This document shows positions 52,249-60,846 of a stretch of 64,000 nt of DNA, piece after piece. Made by a program: the position numbers and the translations under genes. Numbering within the stretch: position 1 is the first letter of the stretch; each line of letters opens with the position of its first letter. This stretch comes from GCA-2712985 sp964515905 (lineage in GTDB: Bacteria > Pseudomonadota > Alphaproteobacteria > UBA7887): NCBI GenBank assembly GCA_964515905.1, contig CAZEWK010000010.1, forward strand, positions 15,696 through 79,695, read 5' to 3'. The notes under the pieces were generated by a model. The model saw only the letters and a list, made by a program, of their open reading frames with translations, was not told the DNA's origin and made no database searches.

Positions 52249-52466
52249 TTCTCCGTCTAGGTTAATTAAAATTGGTGTTGCAATGGATTGTTATATTTTG
52301 ATAGCCCTTACCATCTCATGGTGATACCACCAAACAGATGGACCAACCGGTGGAAACAGGAAATCGTAGAGACCCCTGATAACAATGAGAGTTTGTCGCA
52401 AAGCTGATAGATTTGGAGGGCACACAATCGCACCATGTTGGATAACTTTCATGAGGGAGAAAAGCA

Positions 52467-53117
52467 ATGCCGTTAAAACTATTTGGCTATTTTCGTTCGT
52501 CAGCTGCCTACCGCGTCCGTATAGCGCTAGAATTGAAGTCACTAGATTGGCATTCTGAATCCATACATCTTACAAAAGACGGGGGAATGCAGTTTGGTTC
52601 CCCTTACCAATCCATTAATCCTTCGTCACTCGTCCCGACTTTGCAAGACCATGATACCTATCTCACTCAATCCCTAGCAATAATTGAATATCTTGAAGAA
52701 AAATACAGAAAACCCGCTCTCCTGCCGAGAGATCCTATATCTCGAAGCTGGGTCCGGTCGATTGCATTGTCAATTGCCTGTGACGTACACCCATTAAATA
52801 ACCTTCGAGTTTTAAAGTACCTGAAGAACACCCTGGAAGTATCAGATAGCGCAAGATCAGATTGGTATGCCCACTGGATTTCAAAAACCTTTGCGGGCAT
52901 CGAAACAATGCTTGCTCAACAACCATATACCGGTAGTTTTTGTTATGGAGACAAACCCACTCTGGCCGATATTTGTCTTGTACCACAAATCTTTAATGCT
53001 AACCGTTTTGAATGTGACCTGACATCTTTTCCAACCATTCTCCGCATTAACAATAACTGCATGGCACTAAAAGCATTTCAGGCTGCCCATCCAACAAATC
53101 AGCCCGACTCTGAATAA
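52467..53117 (+). CDS. maiA: Maleylacetoacetate isomerase (zeta-class glutathione S-transferase)
   Basis: This 216-residue protein has the zeta-class opening LFGYFRSSAAYRVRIALELKSL (4-25), whose SS(A/C)xxRVRIAL motif holds the glutathione-activating serine. SLVPTLQD near 50, QSLAIIEYLEEKY near 67-79 and the GST C-terminal motif KPTLADICLVPQIFNA near 168-183 follow. It isomerises maleylacetoacetate to fumarylacetoacetate in tyrosine breakdown using glutathione. The partner genes hmgA and fahA are not adjacent, so a broader GST role is possible. Confidence 0.92.
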   Translation: MPLKLFGYFRSSAAYRVRIALELKSLDWHSESIHLTKDGGMQFGSPYQSINPSSLVPTLQDHDTYLTQSLAIIEYLEEKYRKPALLPRDPISRSWVRSIALSIACDVHPLNNLRVLKYLKNTLEVSDSARSDWYAHWISKTFAGIETMLAQQPYTGSFCYGDKPTLADICLVPQIFNANRFECDLTSFPTILRINNNCMALKAFQAAHPTNQPDSE

Positions 53118-53201
53118 ATAACATACGCATTTAAGCGTACAGGCGCCCACTCATCCAAATGACAGCGCAGCTGTCCAGGAATTAAGTCGACCCTGTATGA
53201 G

Positions 53202-55532
53202 TCACGAAACTGATACGTTCTTGGTCCGGAATATCTGAATAGCAATCACTAGACCTAATAAAACAGCGCCTAACACATCACTTTTCCAGTCCCCATGCAA
53301 TAAAGATGCCGCGGCAATAGCTGAAACGAAGCGCTCGAGCATCGTCAGGCGAGTAAAGAGATAGCCCTGTACTGCTGTAGCTAGAGCGACTACCGCCACC
53401 ACTCCAGTAATAAATGCCAGGATTACCTCTCCAGCTTCTCCGATAGAAAGTAGTGCAGGGCTATAAACCATCACGAACGGAACTAAATACACTGCTGCAC
53501 CTAACTTCATCGCAGTCAGGCCTGTTTTTTGCAAAGGAGTGTTAGCAATGGTTGCGGCTGCATACGCCGCGACAGCGACAGGGGGTGTAATAGCAGAAAT
53601 AATGGCGTAGTAAAAAACAAAAAAGTGCGCTGCTAAAGGTTCAATGCCTAATTTAATTAGAGCTGGTGCACCAAAAATTGCTACAATCATATAGGCGGCT
53701 GAAGTTGGTAATCCCATCCCTAGAACGATACAACTGAACATAACCAGGAGCAGAGTGAATAATAAGTTTCCGCCTGTCACGTTTACAAGTATCGAGGTAA
53801 ATCTGAGCCCCAACCCGCTCAATTCTATTGTTCCTACTACCAGTGCCGCGATGAATAAAGCAGAAGCAATTGGTGCAATTCGCCGAGCTCCAGTCTCAAA
53901 ACTATCCAAGAGACTCTTCAAATTCAGCTGTGTATGCGACCTCAGAAAAGAAAACAGTATTGTGCAAAGAACTCCCGCAAAGGCGGCGTAAAAGGGAGTG
54001 GTCCGATCGATCAGCAAAATGACCACCACGACTAATACAAATAACATATGAATATCTAACCCTATCTCCCGGCGGGCTCGCTGCACAAGTTCCGAGTCCA
54101 TTGACGGAAGGTTGTATTTTTTTGTTTCCAGATGAACCATAAAATAAGCCGCAAACAAGTATAAAAATGCTGGCAGGGCAGCAGCCTTGGCAACCTCGAT
54201 ATACGGAGTGCGAGTAAAGTCGGCTATCAAAAACGCTGCTGAACCCATAATCGGCGGCACTAACTGACCGCTTGCAGAGGCAACGGCCTCAACAGCTGCC
54301 GCGAATTGGCGCTTAAACCCTGTTTTAATCATTAACGGAATAGTGAAGGTGCCAGTGGCATATACGTTTGCAACAGCAGCCCCTGAGATCGACCCAAAAA
54401 GACCGCTTGCTAGCACGGCGGCTTTCCCTGGCCCACCTGGCTGTCTTCCCATGAGACCAGCTGCAAGGTTCATAAACAAAGCACCGCCCCTAGCCTTTTC
54501 AAGTACAGCACCAAGAAGAACAAACATGAGTACATAAGTTGCCGATATTCCTGTGATCGATCCATACAATCCTTGGGTCGTTAAAAATAAGTGATCTAGC
54601 AGGCGCATAGGATCTACTGCAGCCTGCTGCAAAGGCCCTGGGAAATATGGCCCGAATAACCCGTGAATCAGAAAAATTATCAACAGGATAACCAGGGTAT
54701 TCCCTATCGCACGGCGACACGCTTCCATTGCCAAACCGATAGCAAGGATTGCAACTGCCCAATCAATTGTATGTAAGTCGGTAATATAGGGATAACGCTC
54801 AACAACGTAGTGGTAGTTACTATAAATATAAAGGACGGGAATCCAAGATAACATAAACAGCAACCAGTCGTACCAGGGTATGTTTTCTCCCGAGGAATTG
54901 CGAGAAACTCCGTATACTAAAAAAATCATCGAGACATACATAGCAACATGGGTGGGCCGAAACAGCATCACTTCGGGTGCGCCAAAAGCCGCAGCTGACA
55001 AATGATACAAGATGACCAAAACCGAAAACCAGCGCAGGAACAAGCCGGAAGCACCCGCTAACCTTCGTTGATTACCAATCTGAACTGGTTCTGTTAACTC
55101 TCGGAACAATCCGTTCCAAGAAATCCGCGTCTGCCGGAATAAAGTCCAAACCAACGAAGCAGTTGCAAATAGAGAGACTATCCAGTCTGAGAGCGAGGTA
55201 GGATTCAAAAATGGAAATTCACCTAAAACTAGAGAGGGCCTAAAATAAATATAAATGACGGGAGAAGCCGCCAAAGCCAATATACCGTAGCTCGCGGGCT
55301 GCATACGTCCTGCTGATTGCAGCAAAGGGAGCCCAAAACCTATAAACACAAGGAAAAGATAAAATGCTAACACGGTAGGCTGGATCAACTGTATTGTCGA
55401 ACTTCCGTACCGCTCCACAAACAAGTGGGCTAGTATAATGGCGACTGCACAGTACCGAGCTACAATACTAGCCCCATTATTTGTAACAGGTGGGACGCCT
55501 TGGGTACCAGTATTGAGCTCCGAATTGGGCAT
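53202..55532 (-). CDS. TRAP transporter fused permease (4TM/12TM, TAXI type)
   Basis: This 776-residue, very hydrophobic protein has a DctQ-like small-permease part in the first 250 residues and a DctM-like large permease afterwards. Characteristic DctM-type segments are GLFGSISGAAVANVYATGTFTIPLMIKTGFKRQFAAAVEAVASASGQLVPPIMGSAAFLIA (about 372-432) and GMGLPTSAAYMIVAIFGAPALIKLGIEPLAAHFFVFYYAIISAITPPVAVAAYAAA (about 600-655). It imports an organic acid, often a dicarboxylate or glutamate-like compound, with sodium, using the TAXI receptor encoded 105 nt upstream on the same strand. The substrate is not predictable here. Confidence 0.95.
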   Translation of the reverse strand: MPNSELNTGTQGVPPVTNNGASIVARYCAVAIILAHLFVERYGSSTIQLIQPTVLAFYLFLVFIGFGLPLLQSAGRMQPASYGILALAASPVIYIYFRPSLVLGEFPFLNPTSLSDWIVSLFATASLVWTLFRQTRISWNGLFRELTEPVQIGNQRRLAGASGLFLRWFSVLVILYHLSAAAFGAPEVMLFRPTHVAMYVSMIFLVYGVSRNSSGENIPWYDWLLFMLSWIPVLYIYSNYHYVVERYPYITDLHTIDWAVAILAIGLAMEACRRAIGNTLVILLIIFLIHGLFGPYFPGPLQQAAVDPMRLLDHLFLTTQGLYGSITGISATYVLMFVLLGAVLEKARGGALFMNLAAGLMGRQPGGPGKAAVLASGLFGSISGAAVANVYATGTFTIPLMIKTGFKRQFAAAVEAVASASGQLVPPIMGSAAFLIADFTRTPYIEVAKAAALPAFLYLFAAYFMVHLETKKYNLPSMDSELVQRARREIGLDIHMLFVLVVVVILLIDRTTPFYAAFAGVLCTILFSFLRSHTQLNLKSLLDSFETGARRIAPIASALFIAALVVGTIELSGLGLRFTSILVNVTGGNLLFTLLLVMFSCIVLGMGLPTSAAYMIVAIFGAPALIKLGIEPLAAHFFVFYYAIISAITPPVAVAAYAAATIANTPLQKTGLTAMKLGAAVYLVPFVMVYSPALLSIGEAGEVILAFITGVVAVVALATAVQGYLFTRLTMLERFVSAIAAASLLHGDWKSDVLGAVLLGLVIAIQIFRTKNVSVS

Positions 55533-55637
55533 GTGAGGTTCTATCGAATGTTAAATGGAACAGGGAAGACACTATTAAAGAAGCAGGTATAGGTTTTTAA
55601 ACATTTATACCGCCATCGGGAATGATAAAATTAACCT

Positions 55638-56636
55638 TTATTGAACCAAACCAAACTCACGATAATAACGCTCTGCACCAGGATGAAGTGGAAGTGGAAG
55701 ATTTGCAGCTGCTTTTTCATCTTCAATGCTAAAAGCTCGATAGGTCAGAGTCAGGTCATCCCGATACTCAAAAATCAACTTTGTCATCATATAAATTAAA
55801 TCCGCCTCCATATCCTTATCGCATATAAAGATGGTATTCCGATCTATTGTGGAAATATCTGCATCCTGACCTTCATATGTTCCACCTGGAATTACGCCCC
55901 GTGTATAGCCATATTCTGCCGCCAATGTATCGATTACCTCATTTGAGAGGGGAAGAAGTCGCACATCTCGAGACGACACTAGGTCAGAAAACAGCGGGGC
56001 CCCAAGCAAATCATTATACATTAAAGCATTCAAGTGTCCGTCTTTCATGCGATCAACCATTTCACGGAACTGCGAGTGGATGACTCGTCCCCCCCGTTCC
56101 CTAATATCCGTATATCCATATCCAACCATTTCCAACACTCGCTTAGCTGCCAACTCAGAACCGGTGCCTCTTGGCCCAGTATCGATTCGAAGTTTTGGGC
56201 GCAATGTAGACAGTTCCTCCATCGACTGCACTCCAAGTTCTGAAGCAACAAAAATATGTAGTTTTGCCTGAAATCCCACATTTGCTATGGCCCGAATATT
56301 TGAGAGTGGCTCCTTATATGGTTCCTGACCAATCACCGCAGATTTCAAATCATTGGTAAAAGAGAGGCCAAATTGTGCGCTCCCTTTGTTGATGGCAATT
56401 GGATTTGCAATGGAACCACCCGGAACAATGGCATATGACAAACCGTCTATGTGCTTTGAAAAAACATCGAACATAGCGGTATTCATAACAAAGAAACTTC
56501 CACCGATTGAACCAGCGGTCACCGTTACATTTATTGGCTCATTCTCATTACCTTGCGCATGTGCTAACGGAACAAACAATAAGCACGACAAAATTAGAAC
56601 GTTACTTATCTTACATAGATTGCACCAAACCATCAT
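55638..56636 (-). CDS. TAXI-family TRAP transporter solute-binding protein
   Basis: This 332-residue protein has a signal peptide (about 1-28, ending LAHAQG) and the TAXI pattern: VTVTAGSIGGSFFVMNTAMFDVFSKHIDGLSYAIVPGGSIANPIAINKGSAQFGLSFTNDLK (about 37-98), FHIFVASELGV-like KLHIFVASELGVQSMEEL, and RIDTGPRGTGSELAAKRVLEMVGY near 150-175. The C-terminal part ends LPLPLHPGAERYYREFG. It captures a solute in the periplasm for the fused permease encoded just downstream. It reads as complete. Confidence 0.95.
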   Translation of the reverse strand: MMVWCNLCKISNVLILSCLLFVPLAHAQGNENEPINVTVTAGSIGGSFFVMNTAMFDVFSKHIDGLSYAIVPGGSIANPIAINKGSAQFGLSFTNDLKSAVIGQEPYKEPLSNIRAIANVGFQAKLHIFVASELGVQSMEELSTLRPKLRIDTGPRGTGSELAAKRVLEMVGYGYTDIRERGGRVIHSQFREMVDRMKDGHLNALMYNDLLGAPLFSDLVSSRDVRLLPLSNEVIDTLAAEYGYTRGVIPGGTYEGQDADISTIDRNTIFICDKDMEADLIYMMTKLIFEYRDDLTLTYRAFSIEDEKAAANLPLPLHPGAERYYREFGLVQ

Positions 56637-56754
56637 AAAACCTATCTATTAGAATACGTGCCATCGTTGACTGCCGAGAGACGCAATGTATCCGTTGCCG
56701 GTGATAACTTCTTGCCCACGAACTGAGCTCCGTCAAAATTTCGTTAAATTTGAA

Positions 56755-57186
56755 TTATCTATCTGGATCAAAATCCTCTGCGTCCTTGCCTCTAAAATTC
56801 AACTCAATAGTGATACCATCTGGGTCTTTTATAAACACCTGATGAATCCCGAATTGCGGAACTTTTCTGTGCATCATTTCGGCATTATGCACCTTGGCCC
56901 GTTCAACGAATGCCTTCACATCACTTCCGCTAAAAGCAACATGGTCAATTGCTCCAGATCCCACCAGCTCACCGTCTTTAGCACCGAGATATCCATCGAG
57001 GGCCGCATCGGAATCCGCTGAGATTAGGTGCACTACTGCTGTATCCCCCAAATAAATCCAATATCCCGGAAAATCAAAAGGCGGACGTTCGCCGACACGC
57101 ATACCAAGCACATCACAATAAAAGTCTTTGGTTGCTTCCATATCTGCGGCGCGAATATTAACGTGTTCCATGACTTCAAGTGGCAT
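56755..57186 (-). CDS. VOC-superfamily (glyoxalase-like) protein
   Basis: The start is set at ATG 57186, preceded by GGAGG with 6-nt spacing, giving 143 residues; a codon six residues upstream is less likely. The single VOC module is MEHVNIRAADMEATKDFYCDVLGMRVGERPPFDFPGYWIYLGDTAVVHLI, then IDHVAFSGSDVKAFVERA and VFIKDPDGITIELNFRG, with the usual H...E metal-binding pattern. It ends the F420-linked run of genes on this strand, so it may act on a product of those enzymes. The reaction is unknown. Confidence 0.85.
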   Translation of the reverse strand: MPLEVMEHVNIRAADMEATKDFYCDVLGMRVGERPPFDFPGYWIYLGDTAVVHLISADSDAALDGYLGAKDGELVGSGAIDHVAFSGSDVKAFVERAKVHNAEMMHRKVPQFGIHQVFIKDPDGITIELNFRGKDAEDFDPDR

Positions 57187-57270
57187 AGTTAACCTCCAAC
57201 CCAAATGTTTCCCTGTGCTTACAATCTTTTATGAAAAACAACTTCACTGCAAGCAAAGCGTTTCATGAGA

Positions 57271-57699
57271 TCAATCCAGAGCTCCCCAACTCACGATTTT
57301 TTTGATGCGTACGGCTATGACTGGCAATTCATCCAGTACCATCTTTGTCAATTGCGGGTAACGAAAGCAGAGAGATTTTTGAGCAACCATATGCTCTTTT
57401 CCCCCATTGAGGATATCCGCATGACCACTGATGAGGACCCATGCCAAACGACTCCAATCTTCTTCATACCGGTCAAGAACCAATGACACTTTCGGATTAA
57501 TTTCGATATTCCTTATACGCTTTAACGGCTTTGTACCTGTTACCTTTGGTTTTTCATCAATGGTTATATAAATATTATTGCCCGTACAATTAAAACACAC
57601 TGGAACGACATGAGGCATCCCCGACTCATCTGCAGTCGCCAGGCGGGCAACTCGGATTTGTTCAACAAATATACGTTCAACTGCGGTTAATACCTGCAT
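57271..57699 (-). CDS. PPOX-class F420/flavin-binding pyridoxamine-oxidase-like protein
   Basis: This 142-residue split-barrel protein opens VERIFVEQIRVARLATADESGMPHVVPVCFNCTGNNIYITIDEKPKVTGTKPLKRIRNIEINPKVSLVLDRYEEDWSRLAWVLISGHADIL. That pattern matches PPOX-class F420-dependent enzymes of actinobacterial and proteobacterial type. The family reduces or oxidises small substrates with F420 or flavin. It lies 31 nt after cofC on the same strand, so F420 use is likely, but cofactor choice cannot be proven from sequence. Confidence 0.88.
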   Translation of the reverse strand: MQVLTAVERIFVEQIRVARLATADESGMPHVVPVCFNCTGNNIYITIDEKPKVTGTKPLKRIRNIEINPKVSLVLDRYEEDWSRLAWVLISGHADILNGGKEHMVAQKSLCFRYPQLTKMVLDELPVIAVRIKKIVSWGALD

Positions 57700-57730
57700 T
57701 CCTATCTATCTAGCTTTTCAATTTGCCCAT

Positions 57731-58363
57731 CTAATTTTGACTAAGCCCTAATGTGAAAATAACTTGCTGATTTTGATTTTCTCTCAATTGGAGTTGGGAA
57801 AAATCGGCAGGTAAATCAATATCAAATGCAAGAGAAGGCCTTTGTACTACAACCATGTTTAACCCATTTTTTTTTGCCTCCATTTGGTGCAAATAGAAAC
57901 TCCCAATCCCAAACCGGAATTGAAATGAATTGAAGGTTGGCAAGCACAGAGCGTTCGTACCCATCCGTGATCGATCGGGTGATATTGCTGACCCAGTTCG
58001 ACCAGCATGCGCAATTAAAGATTTAAGATCCTCAATACGAGCAAACGGGAGATCAGCCGGCAGAACCAGTACCCGAACGGCGCCGCGGGCTTTGGCTATC
58101 CGTGAAGCATGCCATAACGCTGGATTCAATCCTCCCCGAGTTACTTCAAACAAGGTTTCAACATTAAAAGTCCGAGCTATTTTTTGGACTTCTGGACAAT
58201 TACTAACTACAAGTGTTCGCACGGAAAGAGTGGAGGTCATTCTTAGTGTGTGTGAAAGAAACCTCTCGTTTAGTTTCTGCCGTTCAGACGGATTAAGGAG
58301 GGGTGCTAGACGACGTTTCCCGTCAGTTAGAGAGCGAACGGGAACCACGGCAAATATGCTCAT
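57731..58363 (-). CDS. cofC: 2-phospholactate guanylyltransferase (CofC)
   Basis: This 210-residue nucleotidyltransferase-fold protein opens MSIFAVVPVRSLTDGKRRLAPLLNPSERQKL, a CofC hallmark (VPVKSL..AKSRL..), followed by LVVSNCPEVQKIA and VRVLVLPADLPFARIEDLKSLI near 90-115 and SPDRSRMGTNALCLP near 125-140. CofC activates a phospho-organic acid (2-phospholactate, phosphoenolpyruvate or 3-phosphoglycerate, depending on the lineage) with GTP for transfer to Fo by CofD. The substrate preference was not read. It is 2 nt from cofD. Confidence 0.92.
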   Translation of the reverse strand: MSIFAVVPVRSLTDGKRRLAPLLNPSERQKLNERFLSHTLRMTSTLSVRTLVVSNCPEVQKIARTFNVETLFEVTRGGLNPALWHASRIAKARGAVRVLVLPADLPFARIEDLKSLIAHAGRTGSAISPDRSRMGTNALCLPTFNSFQFRFGIGSFYLHQMEAKKNGLNMVVVQRPSLAFDIDLPADFSQLQLRENQNQQVIFTLGLSQN

Positions 58364-58365
58364 AA

Positions 58366-59328
58366 TTACACCGCGTTGGAAACTTCAACCTTGCGGAGCC
58401 GTTGAGCAAATTCTAGCACATCGCCTGCCAATCGAACTTGATCCGATGTTGAGTTCATCAAAATATCTGCCGTTATAACATCAATACCTTTAGAAGAAAT
58501 CGAAGCAGCGAGATGGGCGTCCTGCGAATCAATAACTATACCATCGAGCACATCATGATAATAATTAGCAACACCCAGAGCAGACGAGTCCATTTTCATC
58601 TCTTCAAAAATCTTTGCTGTTGGACCCTTTACAGCCCTGCCAGCTATAATAGGGGAAACCGCTATTAAAGGTGCGGGGTGAGACCGAAGACGATTCCTCA
58701 CACCGGATAGTGCAAGGATTGGGGCTATGCTCAGGATGGGGTTGGAAGGACAGATCACAATTGCGTTAACCGCTTCATTATTAAGAGCTTCCATAAATAA
58801 CTCAGATGGAAACGCATTATTGGCCCCTTCAAATTTTACTCTTTTTGTTATCGGTTCACACTTCTCTCGGACAAAATAAATTTGAAATGGCAGGTCGCCA
58901 ATGTCCGTTTCTACTATTGTCCGGACCGGATGGTCGCTCATAGGAACAATCCGGTGCAAAATTCCATAATGGCTTGCGATATCTGCCGTTACTTTTGATA
59001 AACTGTTACCCTCCCTCAGACCCTTAGCCCTAATCACATGTGTGGCCAAATCGCGATCGCCAAGTCGAAACCAACTTTCCCCCCCAAGGCTCTCTAGGGC
59101 ACTCATAAAGGCCCAGCTCTCACCAATAAGCCCCCAACCCGTGTCCGGATTATTGATACCCGCCAATTTGTATGTAACTGTATCAAGATCAGGAGAGATG
59201 GGTAATCCCAAATGTTCAAAATCATCGCCTGTATTTACAACCACCAATAATTGGTCTGGTTCAAGAAGTTTGGCCAATCCGTGGGCCAATTTAGCGCCAC
59301 CCACTCCCCCAGCTAGTGCCAATATCAT
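58366..59328 (-). CDS. cofD: 2-phospho-L-lactate transferase CofD (FbiA-type)
   Basis: This 320-residue protein has the CofD opening MILALAGGVGGAKLAHGLAKLLEPDQLLVVVNTGDDFEHLGLPISPDLDTVTYKLAG (about 1-58), GWGLIGESWAFMSAL near 63-77, WFRLGDRDLATHVIRAKGLREG near 82-103, and ICPSNPILSIAPILA near 193-207. It transfers the activated side chain to Fo, giving F420-0 or its dehydro form. It overlaps cofE by 4 nt, so translation is probably coupled. Confidence 0.95.
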   Translation of the reverse strand: MILALAGGVGGAKLAHGLAKLLEPDQLLVVVNTGDDFEHLGLPISPDLDTVTYKLAGINNPDTGWGLIGESWAFMSALESLGGESWFRLGDRDLATHVIRAKGLREGNSLSKVTADIASHYGILHRIVPMSDHPVRTIVETDIGDLPFQIYFVREKCEPITKRVKFEGANNAFPSELFMEALNNEAVNAIVICPSNPILSIAPILALSGVRNRLRSHPAPLIAVSPIIAGRAVKGPTAKIFEEMKMDSSALGVANYYHDVLDGIVIDSQDAHLAASISSKGIDVITADILMNSTSDQVRLAGDVLEFAQRLRKVEVSNAV

Positions 59329-60122
59329 TGTTTAATATCTCGGAAAAGATCGTGTTTCCGATGTCGGACTAAATCTTTGGCTGTACCGTTTTGGGCATCG
59401 CAAACAAATCCCTTCAATAGGATAATCGGTCGCCCCTCACTAGCCTGCCCCATGAGTAGGGAAGCAGCCGCAGCAAGTTCATCCGCAATCGCAACTTGGG
59501 TCACCCGCAAGGGGCGATTGAAAAGGTCGGTTTCACCTGACAGATCCACCAGTGCTGGAACACCCGCTACACCCAAAGCTGCTCCTGCTGTTCCATTACG
59601 GAAAGCTCTGCCAAGGCTATCGTTAATGACGACGCCCACTTCTTTTCCAGAACGTTTTTTGATTTCGTTCCTTAATTGAGCACAGCTTAAATCGGGGTCG
59701 TTTGGCAATAGCAATACCGTCTCTCCGCCCTCCTGCTCAACATTTGACGCATCTATGCCGGCATTGGCAAGAACCATCCCGTGATGGTTTTCCACAATTA
59801 TTGCCCCTTCCCTATGCCGGACTACTTCATTCGATTCACCAAGAATTACTTCAACAAGGCGAGGATCTTTGTTTGATTCCTTTGCCAAGCGAATAGCGGT
59901 TTCCGTAGGGATCACATCAGCAAGATTGACGGTCATCCCCTCTGCCTTAGACACTATCTTTTGGGCTAAAAGCAAAATGTCACCGTCACATAAGGTTTCT
60001 TTAGACTCCTCACACGCATCTAAAATAATAGCCGCTAAATCATCACCCGAACGAACTAGGGGCACGTTTCTAAGAGCAGTAAATGTCAATGCAGTACAGT
60101 TAACAGACAGTGTTTGTGACAT
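59325..60122 (-). CDS. cofE: F420-0:gamma-glutamyl ligase CofE
   Basis: This 265-residue protein has the CofE features GDILLLAQKIVSKAEGMTVNLADV near 43-66, EVVRHREGAIIVENHHGMVLANAGIDASN near 95-125, LLPNDPDLSCAQLRNEIKKRSGKEVGVVINDSLGRAFRNGTAGAALGVAGVPALVDLSGETD (about 137-197) and VQVAIADELAAAASLLMGQASEGRP near 205-228. It adds glutamates to F420-0. Unlike actinobacterial FbiB it lacks a C-terminal nitroreductase-like domain, so any reduction of a dehydro-F420 intermediate must come from another protein. Confidence 0.95.
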   Translation of the reverse strand: MSQTLSVNCTALTFTALRNVPLVRSGDDLAAIILDACEESKETLCDGDILLLAQKIVSKAEGMTVNLADVIPTETAIRLAKESNKDPRLVEVILGESNEVVRHREGAIIVENHHGMVLANAGIDASNVEQEGGETVLLLPNDPDLSCAQLRNEIKKRSGKEVGVVINDSLGRAFRNGTAGAALGVAGVPALVDLSGETDLFNRPLRVTQVAIADELAAAASLLMGQASEGRPIILLKGFVCDAQNGTAKDLVRHRKHDLFRDIKQ

Positions 60123-60145
60123 GATCCACAGTCATCCAACGAAAA

Positions 60146-60835
60146 TTAGCAAAAATCATCGATAGAATCTGAAATACCAGTAATTGCGATTCCTGCACCT
60201 GGAACCTTATAGCGTTTATTTATACCAATAAGAACAGAAGTAAGGGCCTCTGCGACCACCGAGTTTGAAAGCGGACCGGCGTGAATACCTCTCATACCAG
60301 CAGCAGCCGCTAGTTTTACTGCGGCATTCCGAGCCTCTGCACTGTCTCCACTAACTAAGACGTCACAGTTAATGGGTTCTTTTACCTGCCGTAGGTGTTC
60401 TGCCGACACATTCTGAAAGGCAGAGACAACATTAACAGATTCACCAAGTAATTTTTGAATACCGACTGCGGCTGAACCAAATTCCGGCAATTGCACTCGA
60501 GCTACTTTCGGGGGCACAAGCGGAACTGTTACGTCTATTAAAATCTTATTTTCCAGAAATTCTTGCACATCAACTACTGTTTCCCGTTGAACTTTAAAAG
60601 GTACTGTAAGAATTACTATCTCTGCATCGGCAGCGGCCTCTCTATTACTAGCTCCAGAGAGTCCTGGGATTGAGCGCTGATTATTTAACTGCTTCGCAAA
60701 GTTGGTGGCGCGTTCTGATGAACGAGAACCAATAATCACGGTATAACCTGCCAACGCCCATCGTACGGCCAATCCACTCCCTTGCTCTCCTGTGCCCCCT
60801 AATACCGCAAGATTTGGAAGGTGTTCCTCCGCCAT
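60146..60835 (-). CDS. npdG: F420H2:NADP oxidoreductase (NPDG-type)
   Basis: This 229-residue protein has an N-terminal Rossmann domain with GGTGEQGSGLAVRWALAGYTVIIGSRSSERA (14-44), fitting NADP binding by the SR residues, then DAEIVILTVPFKVQRE near 69-84, NVVSAFQNVSAEHL near 143-157, and the C-terminal helical part. It exchanges hydride between NADPH and F420, supplying reduced F420 for the cluster's LLM and PPOX enzymes. It lies 11 nt from cofGH and 23 nt from cofE. Confidence 0.93.
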   Translation of the reverse strand: MAEEHLPNLAVLGGTGEQGSGLAVRWALAGYTVIIGSRSSERATNFAKQLNNQRSIPGLSGASNREAAADAEIVILTVPFKVQRETVVDVQEFLENKILIDVTVPLVPPKVARVQLPEFGSAAVGIQKLLGESVNVVSAFQNVSAEHLRQVKEPINCDVLVSGDSAEARNAAVKLAAAAGMRGIHAGPLSNSVVAEALTSVLIGINKRYKVPGAGIAITGISDSIDDFC

Positions 60836-60846
60836 GCTTACTCCAG